In this document: piece by piece, positions 33,072-41,757 of the stretch
Position numbering within the stretch: the stretch's first letter is position 1
Layout of the letters: each line of letters starts with the position of its first letter
From: Enterobacteriaceae bacterium
GTDB taxonomy: Bacteria > Pseudomonadota > Gammaproteobacteria > Enterobacterales > Enterobacteriaceae
Assembly (NCBI GenBank): GCA_902363335.1
Contig: CABIZV010000006.1
Location: forward strand, 289,284 to 353,283
Reading direction: 5' to 3'
Length of the DNA: 64,000 nucleotides
Position numbers and translations under genes: made by a program
The notes under the pieces: generated by a model
Databases searched by the model: none
The model's input: the letters and a program-made list of their open reading frames with translations, nothing else
Told to the model about the DNA's origin: nothing

Positions 33072-33623
33072 ATGAAAAAGCTTAATATCCTTATCCTTAT
33101 CCTTTCCGCCCTGACCGCTGTATCTGGCTCCGCGCTGGCAATGGGTGGCAGCATTGAGCAGGGTAAAAACTTCACCAACCTGAACATTGAGATGGGTAAA
33201 TCCACCTCTGGCCTGTATGCCGAAGGTAACTGGCTTAAAAATACCGACGACGGTACCCAGACCGGCGGCGTGGGCGCGGGTTATAACCTTGAAGTGGGCC
33301 CGGTGATGCTCAATGCCGGTGCGAAAGCCATCTACCTGGGGCCGAAAAAAGGCGATAACGGCGTCGCATTCCCAATCGGTGGCGGCGTGAGCGTTGCGCT
33401 GACCGACAGCATTAACGTCTTCGGTGAAGGCTACGTCGCGCCGAATGGCCTGAACAACAGCGTGAAAAACTACGTTGAAGCCAACGGCGGCGTAAGCTGG
33501 ACACCAATCAAGCCGGTGACGCTGAAAGTGGGTTACCGCCACGTTAGCGTAGACGGCAAAGATGGTCGCCCAGGCCACACGCTGATTGACGGCGCGTATG
33601 TTGGCGGCGGCGTGAGCTTCTGA
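33072..33623 (+). CDS. YfaZ-family outer-membrane beta-barrel protein
   Basis: This 183-residue exported protein has a signal peptide (MKKLNILILILSALTAVSGSALA, cleaved before MGGS). The mature part has alternating glycine/aromatic beta-strands: NLNIEMGKSTSGLYAEGNWLK, GGVGAGYNLEVGPVMLNAGAKAIYLGPKKGDN, FGEGYVAPNGL, LKVGYRHVSVDGKDG. It ends with phenylalanine (GGGVSF), the outer-membrane insertion signal. This is the YfaZ small barrel family, whose function is unknown. It is isolated between a 450-base AT-rich gap and a strong terminator. Confidence 0.85.
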   Translation: MKKLNILILILSALTAVSGSALAMGGSIEQGKNFTNLNIEMGKSTSGLYAEGNWLKNTDDGTQTGGVGAGYNLEVGPVMLNAGAKAIYLGPKKGDNGVAFPIGGGVSVALTDSINVFGEGYVAPNGLNNSVKNYVEANGGVSWTPIKPVTLKVGYRHVSVDGKDGRPGHTLIDGAYVGGGVSF

Positions 33624-33633
33624 TAAGTTCCAG

Positions 33634-33669
33634 AAAAAAAGCCGGTCACGTTATGTGACCGGCTTTTTT
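33634..33669. terminator. Bidirectional terminator
   Basis: The stem AAAAAAGCCGGTCAC / GTGACCGGCTTTTTT with loop GTTAT has an A run on one side and a T run on the other, lying between the convergent YfaZ-like and aldehyde dehydrogenase genes. Confidence 0.93.
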
Positions 33670-33681
33670 GTATAACAACCG

Positions 33682-35052
33682 CTATTTATGCACTACCACC
33701 AGCTTCTGGTTCACAAACTCTTTAATCCCCAGATCCGATAGCTCACGCCCATAACCGGAACGCTTAACGCCGCCAAACGGTAGCTCTGCCGCGGTATCGG
33801 TCAGCCAGTTGATATACACCATCCCGGTCTCAATACGCGACGCCATTTTCTTCGCCCGCTCAATATCCTGACTAAAGACCGCACCGCCCAAGCCGTAGTG
33901 GGAGTCATTGGCCAGCGCGACCGCTTCGTCATCGTCTTTCACCACATAAATCTGCGCGACCGGGCCAAAGAACTCTTCAAAATAGGCCGGATTATCGCGG
34001 GAGATATGGGTCAGGATGGTCGGTTCAAAGAAGCTGCCATCACGCGCGACGGGCTTGCCGCCCAGATGAAGCTTCGCCCCGTTTTTCACCGCTTCATTAA
34101 CCTGCTTGGTCAGCGTCTCCAGCGCGTCTTTTGACGACAGCGGGCCAAGCGTGGTGCTTTCATCCAGCGGGTCGCCAATCTTCACCTGCTTAAATGCTTC
34201 GGTAAATTTACTCAGGAAGGCGTCGGCAATTTTCTCATGCAGTACAAAGCGTTTTGCCGCCGTACACACCTGACCTGCGTTGTTCAGTCTGGCATTCACG
34301 CCAATTTTTACCGCTTTCTCAAGGTTGGCGTCGTCCAGCACCACGAATACATCGTTACCGCCCAATTCCAGGGTCGATTTTTTAATGTGTTTCGCCGCTT
34401 GCGCCGCCACGACGCTACCCGCTTTTTCAGAACCGGTCAGCGCCGCGCCCTGAACGCGTTTGTCGGCAATAATGTTGGCGACCTGATCCTGCGTAATAAA
34501 GAGGTTCGCCCATGCCCCTTCCGGTGCGCCTGCTTCACGAACCAGATGCGCGAAGGTCTCCGCACAATGCGGCACGATACTGGCGTGTTTTGCCAGCACC
34601 GGGTTACCCGCAGCCAGGTTCGGTGCCAGTACGCGCATAAGCTGGTAGTAAGGGAAATTCCACGGCTCGACGGCCATCAGCACGCCAATTGGGTGATGCT
34701 CAACCCACGCCTCGCCAAGCTCGGATTGGTACTTAACCGGTGCCAGAAATTGTTTCGCGTTATCGGCGTAATAGCGGGCGATCTGCGCGCACAGCTTGAC
34801 CTCACCACGACTCTGTTCGATGAGTTTGCCCATCTCCTGACTGGCGATTTTTGCCAGTTCATCAACGCGCGAGTCAATCAGATCGGCAAGTTTATGCAGT
34901 ACCGGCAGACGCTGGTCAATGTTGCCCTTCGCCCAGTCGGAGTGATAAAGCGCATCAGCCGCCTTGAGCGCGGCTTCCACATCGGCATCGGTGTGACCCG
35001 GGTATTCTTTGATAAGCTTGTTCGTGGCAGGGTTAACTGTCTGGTAAGCCAT
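33682..35052 (-). CDS. NAD-dependent succinate-semialdehyde dehydrogenase-type aldehyde dehydrogenase
   Basis: This 456-residue aldehyde dehydrogenase is very close to the Sad/YneI group, which oxidises succinate semialdehyde to succinate. The fold landmarks are intact: EPWNFPYYQLMRVLAPNLAAGN, the NAD loop ALTGSEKAG, the active-site glutamate in LELGGNDVFVV, the catalytic cysteine in NNAGQVCTAAKR, and EEFFGPVAQIY. Salmonella has an aldehyde dehydrogenase gene (STM4519) in this neighbourhood; K-12 has its sad gene elsewhere. It is monocistronic between a strong terminator and a 155-base gap. The exact aldehyde is inferred. Confidence 0.88.
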   Translation of the reverse strand: MAYQTVNPATNKLIKEYPGHTDADVEAALKAADALYHSDWAKGNIDQRLPVLHKLADLIDSRVDELAKIASQEMGKLIEQSRGEVKLCAQIARYYADNAKQFLAPVKYQSELGEAWVEHHPIGVLMAVEPWNFPYYQLMRVLAPNLAAGNPVLAKHASIVPHCAETFAHLVREAGAPEGAWANLFITQDQVANIIADKRVQGAALTGSEKAGSVVAAQAAKHIKKSTLELGGNDVFVVLDDANLEKAVKIGVNARLNNAGQVCTAAKRFVLHEKIADAFLSKFTEAFKQVKIGDPLDESTTLGPLSSKDALETLTKQVNEAVKNGAKLHLGGKPVARDGSFFEPTILTHISRDNPAYFEEFFGPVAQIYVVKDDDEAVALANDSHYGLGGAVFSQDIERAKKMASRIETGMVYINWLTDTAAELPFGGVKRSGYGRELSDLGIKEFVNQKLVVVHK

Positions 35053-35207
35053 ATTGAATCTCCTTGTTTTTACCGCTTAGGGTATTAAGGGTAGTCAAGA
35101 TGACTGGGTTTGGGCGTAAAGTTGGGTATATACGGAGGTTTCCGATCCTATTCCCCCCGCAGCGATAGCAGGGGAAGGCTTACCCGCCGACCTTACAGGC
35201 CTGAATA

Positions 35208-35441
35208 CTAATGGTGGCTGACCACAATATCGTCTGCTGTTAACCCGGTAATTTTTTGCACGATCTCAAGCGCCATACCTTCTGCAAGCATGGTACGGGC
35301 AATACGCACGGCCTCAGCGTGTTTTCCTTCCATTAGCCCTTTTTCTAAACCCTCCTCTAATCCCTTTGCTAACCCTTCCTTGCGACCTTCACGTCTACCT
35401 ATACGCCGGAGCATCTTCTGCAATATTTCTCCGTTTGTCAT
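35208..35441 (-). CDS. Putative intragenic small Rpn product (RpnS-like antitoxin)
   Basis: Inside the Rpn gene and in the same frame, an ATG at 35441 has a perfect AAGGAGG (35453-35447) five bases upstream. Translation from it would give the last 77 residues (MTNGEILQKMLRRIGRREG onwards): the EGxxKGL repeat helix and the C-terminal tail, without the nuclease domain. Rpn genes in E. coli are reported to make such short C-terminal proteins from internal starts, which block the full-length toxin. The ribosome site is seen; expression and function are inferred. Confidence 0.65.
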   Translation of the reverse strand: MTNGEILQKMLRRIGRREGRKEGLAKGLEEGLEKGLMEGKHAEAVRIARTMLAEGMALEIVQKITGLTADDIVVSHH

Positions 35442-36170
35442 AAACGCCTCCTTGTGCTGTGGAACCCGATGGATAATCTCCTGAATAAACCGACCCACTT
35501 CCGGCGCACCAGGAGAATGTATCAAATAATTAAACAACGTCTTCAACTGGCTGTCATTAGTGAACCCCGTAAGTAAAATCGCGCTCACCTTGTCAACAAT
35601 TCGCAATAAATCACGCTGGCGGATATGTTTTTGCATCAGCTCAAGCAGTGCAATCCGGCGATGATGGACAATCTCATCGTCAGGCATCACGGTAATATCG
35701 ACCAGCGGAAACGCCGTCGCATATACCTCGCGCGCAAGTGTCGGCGAGGCAAACTCGTCCAGCCAGCAAAGTGAATAGGGATAAGGGCTGGCCTCTCCAT
35801 GATAAAAAAGCATCGGTACCACCAGCGGCAGCGTTTTATATCCGGCATCAAGATGGCGCTGCATCGCAGCAACCGCATAACGCATTAGCCGGAAGGCCAT
35901 GTGCGGGTCGGCCGTACTCTGATGCTCAATCAGGACATAGATATAGCCTTCTCCCTCACGGGTTTTCAGCGACCAAAGCACGTCCGAGTAATACGCCCGC
36001 AGGTTATCTTCAATAAAACTGGTGGATTCCAGTTTTAGCGTTTGCAGATCGCACCGTTCACGTAACGCTGGTGGAAGATGAATTAACAGGAAGTCCCGCG
36101 CCGTTTCCGGGTGACTTAAAAACTGTTTAAACACCGCATCATGCCGCATTGAAGTTACGCGTATTTTCAT
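35208..36170 (-). CDS. Rpn-family recombination-promoting nuclease / putative transposase
   Basis: This 320-residue protein of the Rpn (YhgA-like, PD-(D/E)xK) family comprises DNA endonucleases that promote RecA-independent recombination and act in phage defence. The N-terminus RHDAVFKQFLSHPETARDFL, the nuclease core YYSDVLWSLKTREGEGYIYVLIEHQST (the Asp and Glu-His-Gln of the family) and DPHMAFRLMRYAVAAMQRH are characteristic. The C-terminus has the repeated EGRKEGLAKGLEEGLEKGLMEG helix. ATG 36170 has a weak ribosome site (GGA). An internal start at 35441 has a much better one and is listed separately. The gene is flanked by gene-poor DNA. Confidence 0.88.
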   Translation of the reverse strand: MKIRVTSMRHDAVFKQFLSHPETARDFLLIHLPPALRERCDLQTLKLESTSFIEDNLRAYYSDVLWSLKTREGEGYIYVLIEHQSTADPHMAFRLMRYAVAAMQRHLDAGYKTLPLVVPMLFYHGEASPYPYSLCWLDEFASPTLAREVYATAFPLVDITVMPDDEIVHHRRIALLELMQKHIRQRDLLRIVDKVSAILLTGFTNDSQLKTLFNYLIHSPGAPEVGRFIQEIIHRVPQHKEAFMTNGEILQKMLRRIGRREGRKEGLAKGLEEGLEKGLMEGKHAEAVRIARTMLAEGMALEIVQKITGLTADDIVVSHH

Positions 36171-36316
36171 GGCGTTCCGTCACCTAATGAACTCAATGGC
36201 CGAACTCTACGCGCTTGCCAAAATCACAGCATCCTGCCGATTTCACTCTTACGAGCCGTTACGAGAGAAGAATATGTACCGCCAAAACTGATTCATTTTT
36301 GTGGAACGTTGCACGC

Positions 36317-36351
36317 AAAAAGAGCGACAACACGCATGCGTCGCTCTTTTT
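36317..36351 (-). terminator. Terminator of yjiS
   Basis: A 12-bp stem AAAAAGAGCGAC / GTCGCTCTTTTT has an 11-base loop. On the minus strand the U run follows directly, eight bases after the yjiS stop. Confidence 0.88.
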
Positions 36352-36358
36352 GCTGTTT

Positions 36359-36523
36359 TTAACCCACTTCATCTCGACGCAGCCCGACATCTTTAAGCTG
36401 TTCATCGCTCATTGCCTGCAATACGCGACGCGTTCGCCACAAAATAATCTGTTTTTTGATAAAACGCCCCACCAGTACAAAGCCAATAAACGGCTGCCTT
36501 GCCCGATTTTCATGAAATTCCAT
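36359..36523 (-). CDS. yjiS: Small DUF1127 protein YjiS
   Basis: This 54-residue basic protein reads MEFHENRARQPFIG at the start, has the DUF1127 helix with RTRRVLQAMSDEQLKDVGLRRDEV at the end, and matches K-12 YjiS in length and both termini. Short DUF1127 proteins are often stress-induced, and some bind RNA. The function of YjiS is not established. A GGAGG-like site (GAGGTGG) precedes the ATG. It has its own strong terminator. It lies beside yjiR, as in K-12. Confidence 0.88.
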   Translation of the reverse strand: MEFHENRARQPFIGFVLVGRFIKKQIILWRTRRVLQAMSDEQLKDVGLRRDEVG

Positions 36524-36701
36524 ACTCCACCTCCTCACCTTGCCAGAGGCTTTATCTTCGCGGATTTCCCGCCTTGCAATACAGATTCAAAAAACACTTT
36601 TCTTTAACATACAGATTCGTTAAAACGGTATCTGCACGCGGTTTTTGCCGCACAACTGTACTGGTTTTTTTATCTGTATGGCGACAATCGGGGATACAGC
36701 A

Positions 36702-38114
36702 ATGACGCGTTACCAACATCTGGCCAACCTGCTGGCCGAGCGGATTGAACAAGGGCTGTATCGTCATGGCTAGAAGCTCCCTTCCGTGCGCAGCTTAAGT
36801 CAGGAGCATGGCGTCAGCATCAGCACCGTGCAGCAGGCGTATCAGACGCTGGAACAGCGTCAGCTAATCACCCCGCAGCCGCGCTCCGGCTACTTCGTGG
36901 CACCGCAAAAAGCCCAGCCACCGGTGCCGCACATGTCGCGCCCGGTACAGCGTCCGGTGGAGATCACCCAATGGGATCAGGTGCTCAACATGCTCGACGC
37001 TCGCAACGACAAGTCGATCATCCCCTTCGGTGGCGGTTCGCCGGACGTCACCCAGCCCAGCCTGAAACCGCTGTGGCGCGAGATGAGCCGCGTGATACAG
37101 CACAACATCATCGACGTGCTGAGCTACGACGAACTGGCCGGCCGCCGCGAACTGCGCGAGCAGATCGCCCGCCTGATGCTCGATGGCGGATCGGTGGTCA
37201 CCGCCGACGATCTGATCATCACCAGCGGCTGCCACAGCGCACTATCGCTGGCACTGCTGTCGGTATGCCAGCCCGGCGACATTATCGCCGTTGAATCCCC
37301 CACCTATTACGGCACCATGCAGCTGCTACGCGGCTTAGGGCTGAAGGCTATTGAGATCCCAACCGATCCCAATACCGGGATCAGCGTAGAAGCGCTGGAG
37401 ATGGCGCTGGATCAGTGGCCAATCAAAGGGGTGATCCTCGTGCCCAACTGCAACAACCCGCAGGGTTTTATCATGCCCGACGCCCGTAAACGCGCGGTGC
37501 TGAGCCTTGCCCAGCGCTACGATATCGTGATTTTTGAAGATGATATCTATGGCGAACTGGCGACCGACTACCCGCGTCCGCGCACCATTCACTCGTGGGA
37601 TATCGACGGTCGGGTGATGTTGTGCAGCTCATTTACCAAGACCATCGCCCCCGGCCTGCGCATCGGCTGGATTGCGCCGGGCCGCTATTACGACCGGCTG
37701 CTACAGATGAAGTACGCCGCCAACGGCACCAACGTTCCGTCGACCCAGCTGGCGGCATCGAACTTTATTCGCGAAGGCCATTATCACCGCCACGTGCGGC
37801 GTATGCGGCAGATTTACCAACGCAATATGGAAATCTATACCTGCTGGCTGCGGGAGTATTTTCCGTGCGGGATCTGCGTTACCCGTCCGACCGGCGGCTA
37901 TATGCTGTGGGTTGAACTGCCCGAGCAGGTGGATATGGTGTGCGTGGCGAAGCAGCTGTGTCGGATGAAGATCCAGGTGGCACCGGGATCGTTGTTTTCG
38001 GCGTCGGGGAAGTATCGGAACTGCTTGCGGATCAACTGCGCGCTGCCGCCGATTGAGAAGCATCGGGAGGTTATGGTGCGGTTGGGGGAGGCGGTGAAGG
38101 TGGCGATGGAGTGA
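36702..38114 (+). pseudogene. yjiR: MocR-type (GntR-aminotransferase) regulator yjiR, broken by an amber codon
   Basis: YjiR is a MocR-family regulator: a winged-helix DNA-binding domain fused to a PLP-binding aminotransferase-like domain. Translation from ATG 36702 gives MTRYQHLANLLAERIEQGL, then YRHG followed by TAG at 36771-36773, and the frame continues KLPSVRSLSQEHGVSIS up to 38114 with no further stop. K-12 has a glutamate codon there, so a single G-to-T change (GAG to TAG) explains it. The PLP domain is complete (NCNNPQGF, SSFTKTIAPGLRIGW with the lysine). Restart at GTG 36786 would remove helix one of the winged helix. It is likely a recent pseudogene unless suppressed. Confidence 0.88.
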
Positions 38115-38180
38115 GATAAATCCACCATTCATAGTTGATGGTATACCTGAGATTGCTGACAAAGTATCGCTTCACGTTTA

Positions 38181-38258
38181 TGCCGGGTGGCGGCTACGCC
38201 TTACCCGACCTACACATCTGATCTCATGTAGGCCTGATAAGCGAAGCGCCATCAGGCT
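38181..38258. repeat. REP elements after yjiR
   Basis: ATGCCGGGTGGCGGCTACGC...CCGACCTACA and, separated by 14 bases, TGTAGGCCTGATAAGCGAAG...CATCAGGC. Two variant REP units form a BIME between yjiR and higA. Confidence 0.85.
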
Positions 38259-38299
38259 TCGGTTTGACTCGAAAACAGCCCCACATCGCATTATGAAGG

Positions 38300-38719
38300 T
38301 TAAAAAAACCACTCGGGTTTCACGCCAAAACGCGCAGATAACGCCTTAATGTGAGCGATAGTCAGAGAACGCTGGCCGGACAGGATCTGGCTCACCAGTG
38401 ATTTAGAGCCGATCTCCTCTTTCAGATCAGCGTAAGACAGCTTGTGCTGGTCAATCAAAGTACGCAGCAGCGCAACGCCGACCGGCATCTCAGCGACGGC
38501 TTTGTTAAACTCTGCAAAGCGTTCGCTGTTATCTTCATAGTCCGCGATTTTGCTCGCCAGAAAGTCGATAAGCGGGTTCTCATCGTCGTTCTCGATCAGG
38601 TAGTCCACCAGCGCCAGCGCTTCACGATAATCGTTCTCGGAAGCGTTATCCCCCAGGAAAGGGACCGCAGCGACGAGTTGTTTGGTAGCTTCGATGGCTT
38701 TTGCAGCGTTTGTAATCAT
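38300..38719 (-). CDS. higA: HigA-type antitoxin (XRE helix-turn-helix)
   Basis: This 139-residue antitoxin matches the E. coli HigA (YgjM) type. An N-terminal helical part binds the toxin (ENDYREALALVDYLIENDDENPLIDFL), and a C-terminal XRE domain has the helix-turn-helix LSYADLKEEIGSKSLVSQILSGQRSLTIAHIKALSARFGV. It is encoded after the toxin gene and overlaps it by four bases. It should repress its own operon at the palindromes at 39046-39100 and neutralise HigB. Confidence 0.93.
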   Translation of the reverse strand: MITNAAKAIEATKQLVAAVPFLGDNASENDYREALALVDYLIENDDENPLIDFLASKIADYEDNSERFAEFNKAVAEMPVGVALLRTLIDQHKLSYADLKEEIGSKSLVSQILSGQRSLTIAHIKALSARFGVKPEWFF

Positions 38720-39027
38720 TCTTTGTTCTCCCTGTAATAGCGGGTCAACCTGTCGTATTCAGCGTGGGTAGTGATGTGCTTCACATAAAAGCGTTTATTC
38801 ACAAAATTGATATAGGCGATAACCCTCAGGTTGTTGCCCCCTACATCCAACACCCACCATTTATTCCGGTACTTAAAATTATCCAGGCTCGGTATCAGCG
38901 CTCTCATCTCAGTTGGAGATGAGAAGTCTATCTCGCACACTAAGCGGTACAGCGCCCGTATGGCTAAGGCGTCATTAGGATTTCGCTTTGCTGCTTCCTC
39001 AAAAGGTTCTTTTGAAATGACATGCAT
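38716..39027 (-). CDS. higB: HigB-type toxin (ribosome-dependent mRNA interferase)
   Basis: This 103-residue RelE-superfamily toxin of the HigB (YgjN) group cleaves mRNA on translating ribosomes. The family pattern is visible: MHVISKEPFEEAAKRNP at the start, FPSLDNFK-like IPSLDNFKYRNKWWVLDVGGNNLRVIAYI, and the C-terminal VKHITTHAEYDRL with conserved basic and histidine residues. The toxin gene comes first, the reversed order typical of hig modules. It looks intact and lies at the border of the hsd region, where such modules are common. Confidence 0.93.
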   Translation of the reverse strand: MHVISKEPFEEAAKRNPNDALAIRALYRLVCEIDFSSPTEMRALIPSLDNFKYRNKWWVLDVGGNNLRVIAYINFVNKRFYVKHITTHAEYDRLTRYYRENKE

Positions 39028-39045
39028 CTGGCATCCTGCCTATCC

Positions 39046-39100
39046 GTTTACATTATGTGAACACTATAGCGCGCACTTGAACTGTTTACAATATGTAAAC
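39046..39100 (-). promoter_or_regulatory. Pair of HigA operator palindromes
   Basis: GTTTACAATATGTAAAC (39084-39100) is a perfect 17-bp palindrome. GTTTACATTATGTGAAC (39046-39062) is the same element with one broken pair. They are 38 bp apart, directly upstream of higB. The spacing and position indicate autoregulation by HigA or the HigBA complex. Confidence 0.85.
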
Positions 39101-39259
39101 TCTTTCAGTAATGGAACGTCATACGACAAGCGCTTGGCAGGTTAATCGTGCTTAATCGTCAGCATATTACGCTTTCAACTTAAACCTTACCCCTGGTCAT
39201 AGCCAGCCCTCTGATTTTATGTACAATCGGAATGATCCTGATTAAATTGAGAGCGCCCA

Positions 39260-41689
39260 ATGGCTGAACTGAACCTGAATACCCTGACGGAAGCAGACAT
39301 CATCACCAAACGCATTATGCCCGCGGTAGTTCGTGCTGGGTGGGATGATACGGTACAGATCAGACAGGAGGTTAAACTCCGGGACGGAAAGGTCATCGTA
39401 CGCGGCAAAGTGGCAGCACGTCGAAAAGTGAAGTCCGCCGATATTGTGCTTTACCACAAATTAAACATGCCGCTGGCGGTCATTGAGGCCAAAGCTAATA
39501 AACATGAAATCGGCAAAGGCATGCAGCAAGCACTAGGCTATGCGCACCTGCTGGATGTCCCATTTGCTTTTGCTTCAAATGGCGATGGCTTTATCTTCCA
39601 CGATAAAACCTCAACCGGTGCTATTGAACGGGAGATTACTCTCGACGAATTTCCAACTCCCGAAGAACTGTGGCAAAAATATTGTCTCTGGAAAGGTTAC
39701 ACCGCCGAGCAGATGCCGATCGTCTCTCAGGACTATTACAACGACGGCAGCGAAAAGCGACTGCGCTACTACCAGCTTCAGGCCATCAATAAAACGCTGG
39801 AAGCCGTGTCCAACGGGCAAAACAGATTGTTGCTGGTGATGGCAACAGGAACGGGTAAAACGCTGACGGCGTTCCACATCATCTGGCGCTTATGGAAAGC
39901 TGGCGTAAAAAAACGCATTCTGTTCCTGGCTGACCGAAACGTCCTTGTTGATCAAACTAAACGCGATGATTTCCAACCTTTCGGCTCCGCTATGACCAAA
40001 GTTACTGGCCGCACTCTCGATCCCGCTTTCGAAATCCATCTTGCGCTTTATCAAGCGTTAACCGGTAATGAAGAGCAGCAAAAAGCATTTAAGCAGGTTT
40101 CACCGGATTTCTTTGATCTGATTATCATTGACGAATGCCACCGCGGTAGCGCCTCCGAAGATAGCGCCTGGCGTGAAATTCTGGACTATTTCAGCTCTGC
40201 TACCCAGATTGGTATGACCGCCACGCCGAAGGAAACGCACGAGATCTCCAATAGCGACTATTTTGGCGATCCGATCTACACCTATTCGTTGAAGGAAGGT
40301 ATTGAGGATGGGTTCCTCGCGCCTTACAAAGTAGTACGTGTCGATATTGATGTTGATTTACAAGGCTGGCGGCCCGTGCGTGGTCAGAGTGACCTCAACG
40401 GTGAACTGATCGAGGACAGAGTCTATAACCAGAAAGATTTCGACCGCACGATGGTCATCGACGAACGCACTGAACTGGTGGCGAAAACCATTACCGATTA
40501 CCTCAAACGCACCAATCCGATGGATAAAACTATCGTATTTTGCGAAGACATTCCTCATGCTGAACGAATGCGTCGGGCGCTGATCAACCTCAACCCGGAG
40601 ATGGTAAAACGTAACGATAAATACGTGATGAAAATCACCGGTGATGACGACGAAGGAAAGGGACAACTCGACAATTTCAGTGACAAGAAAAAAGAATGGC
40701 CGGTAATTGTGACCACCTCCGAACTGATGACCACCGGCGTGAACGTCAAAACCTGCAAACTGATCGTGCTGGATCAAACCATCCGCTCGATGACCAAATT
40801 TAAGCAGATTATCGGCCGTGGTACTCGCATCGAAGAGCACTACGGCAAACTGTGGTTCACCATTCTCGACTTTAAAAAGGCCACTGAGCTTTTCGCCGAT
40901 GAACGTTTCGACGGTATCCCGGAAAAAGTGATGGAAGCCACTGCGGATGACATCGCCGACCCGGATTCCGGGTTCGATGAAAAGCTGGATGAAGACAATA
41001 TTGACGTTTTTGCAGAGGACGACATTACAGGGGCAGATGAAGATCCGGCAACGTATACGACCGGCTCATTCGACAATTCAGGCCCACTTCCGGAAGAGGA
41101 AGACAACCGAATCCGCAAATTCCATATTAACGGCGTCACAGTAGGCATCGTGTCTCAGCGCGTTAAGTATTACGATGCGGACGGCAAACTGGTCACCGAG
41201 TCGTTCAAAGATTACACCCGCAAAACTGTGCTCAAAGCCTGCGCCTCACTGGATGATTTTGTCCAGAAATGGCAAGATGCTGACCGCAAAGCGGCGGTGA
41301 TCAAAGAACTTGAATTGCAGGGCATCCTTTGGGATGTGCTGGCGGAAGAGGTAGGCAAAGATCTCGACCCGTTCGACATGCTCTGTCATGTGGTATATGG
41401 TCAGCCGCCGCTCACGCGCAAAGAGCGCGCAGACAACGTACGCAAGCGTAATTACTTCACCAAATATTCCGATGCCGCGCAGACTGTGCTCAGCAATTTG
41501 CTGGACAAATATGCCGATGCAGGCGTGGAAGAAATCGAGAATATTCAGGTGCTGAAGCTCAAGCCGTTCGACCAGATGGGAACTCTACAGGAGATCATCA
41601 CCGACGGTTTTGGCGATAAAGGCACCTATATGCAGGCTGTGAGCGACCTGGAAAGCGAAATTTACCAGCTTCCTCCTCGCTCCGCCTGA
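39260..41689 (+). CDS. hsdR: Type I restriction endonuclease R subunit HsdR
   Basis: This is the motor and nuclease subunit of a type I restriction-modification enzyme. At 809 residues it resembles the EcoEI/EcoAI class (type IB) rather than the longer EcoKI type. The endonuclease PD-(D/E)xK site is D61...E76-A-K78 (AVIEAK). Walker A MATGTGKT is at 194-201, the DECH box is at 291-294, motif III is GMTATP, and the later helicase motifs are TTSELMTTGVNV and QIIGRGTRIEE. An acidic linker (about 560-610) precedes the C-terminal domain that binds HsdM. A terminator-like hairpin lies between it and hsdM. Confidence 0.95.
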   Translation: MAELNLNTLTEADIITKRIMPAVVRAGWDDTVQIRQEVKLRDGKVIVRGKVAARRKVKSADIVLYHKLNMPLAVIEAKANKHEIGKGMQQALGYAHLLDVPFAFASNGDGFIFHDKTSTGAIEREITLDEFPTPEELWQKYCLWKGYTAEQMPIVSQDYYNDGSEKRLRYYQLQAINKTLEAVSNGQNRLLLVMATGTGKTLTAFHIIWRLWKAGVKKRILFLADRNVLVDQTKRDDFQPFGSAMTKVTGRTLDPAFEIHLALYQALTGNEEQQKAFKQVSPDFFDLIIIDECHRGSASEDSAWREILDYFSSATQIGMTATPKETHEISNSDYFGDPIYTYSLKEGIEDGFLAPYKVVRVDIDVDLQGWRPVRGQSDLNGELIEDRVYNQKDFDRTMVIDERTELVAKTITDYLKRTNPMDKTIVFCEDIPHAERMRRALINLNPEMVKRNDKYVMKITGDDDEGKGQLDNFSDKKKEWPVIVTTSELMTTGVNVKTCKLIVLDQTIRSMTKFKQIIGRGTRIEEHYGKLWFTILDFKKATELFADERFDGIPEKVMEATADDIADPDSGFDEKLDEDNIDVFAEDDITGADEDPATYTTGSFDNSGPLPEEEDNRIRKFHINGVTVGIVSQRVKYYDADGKLVTESFKDYTRKTVLKACASLDDFVQKWQDADRKAAVIKELELQGILWDVLAEEVGKDLDPFDMLCHVVYGQPPLTRKERADNVRKRNYFTKYSDAAQTVLSNLLDKYADAGVEEIENIQVLKLKPFDQMGTLQEIITDGFGDKGTYMQAVSDLESEIYQLPPRSA

Positions 41690-41702
41690 AAATCCTGATT
41701 AC

Positions 41703-41741
41703 GCCACCTGTGGCCCGTCTGCCGCAGGTGGCTTTGTTTTT
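41703..41741 (+). terminator. Rho-independent terminator between hsdR and hsdM
   Basis: Stem GCCACCTGTGG / CCGCAGGTGGC (one G-U pair) with loop CCCGTCTG is followed by TTTGTTTTTTT. It would separate the restriction gene from modification and specificity genes, allowing hsdM-hsdS to be expressed first. Confidence 0.85.
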
Positions 41742-41757
41742 TTATAAGGGACGACCC

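Noticed and set aside
36215..36607. 130-codon plus-strand frame
   Set aside because: It is the shadow of yjiS and its terminator on the other strand; composition is not protein-like.
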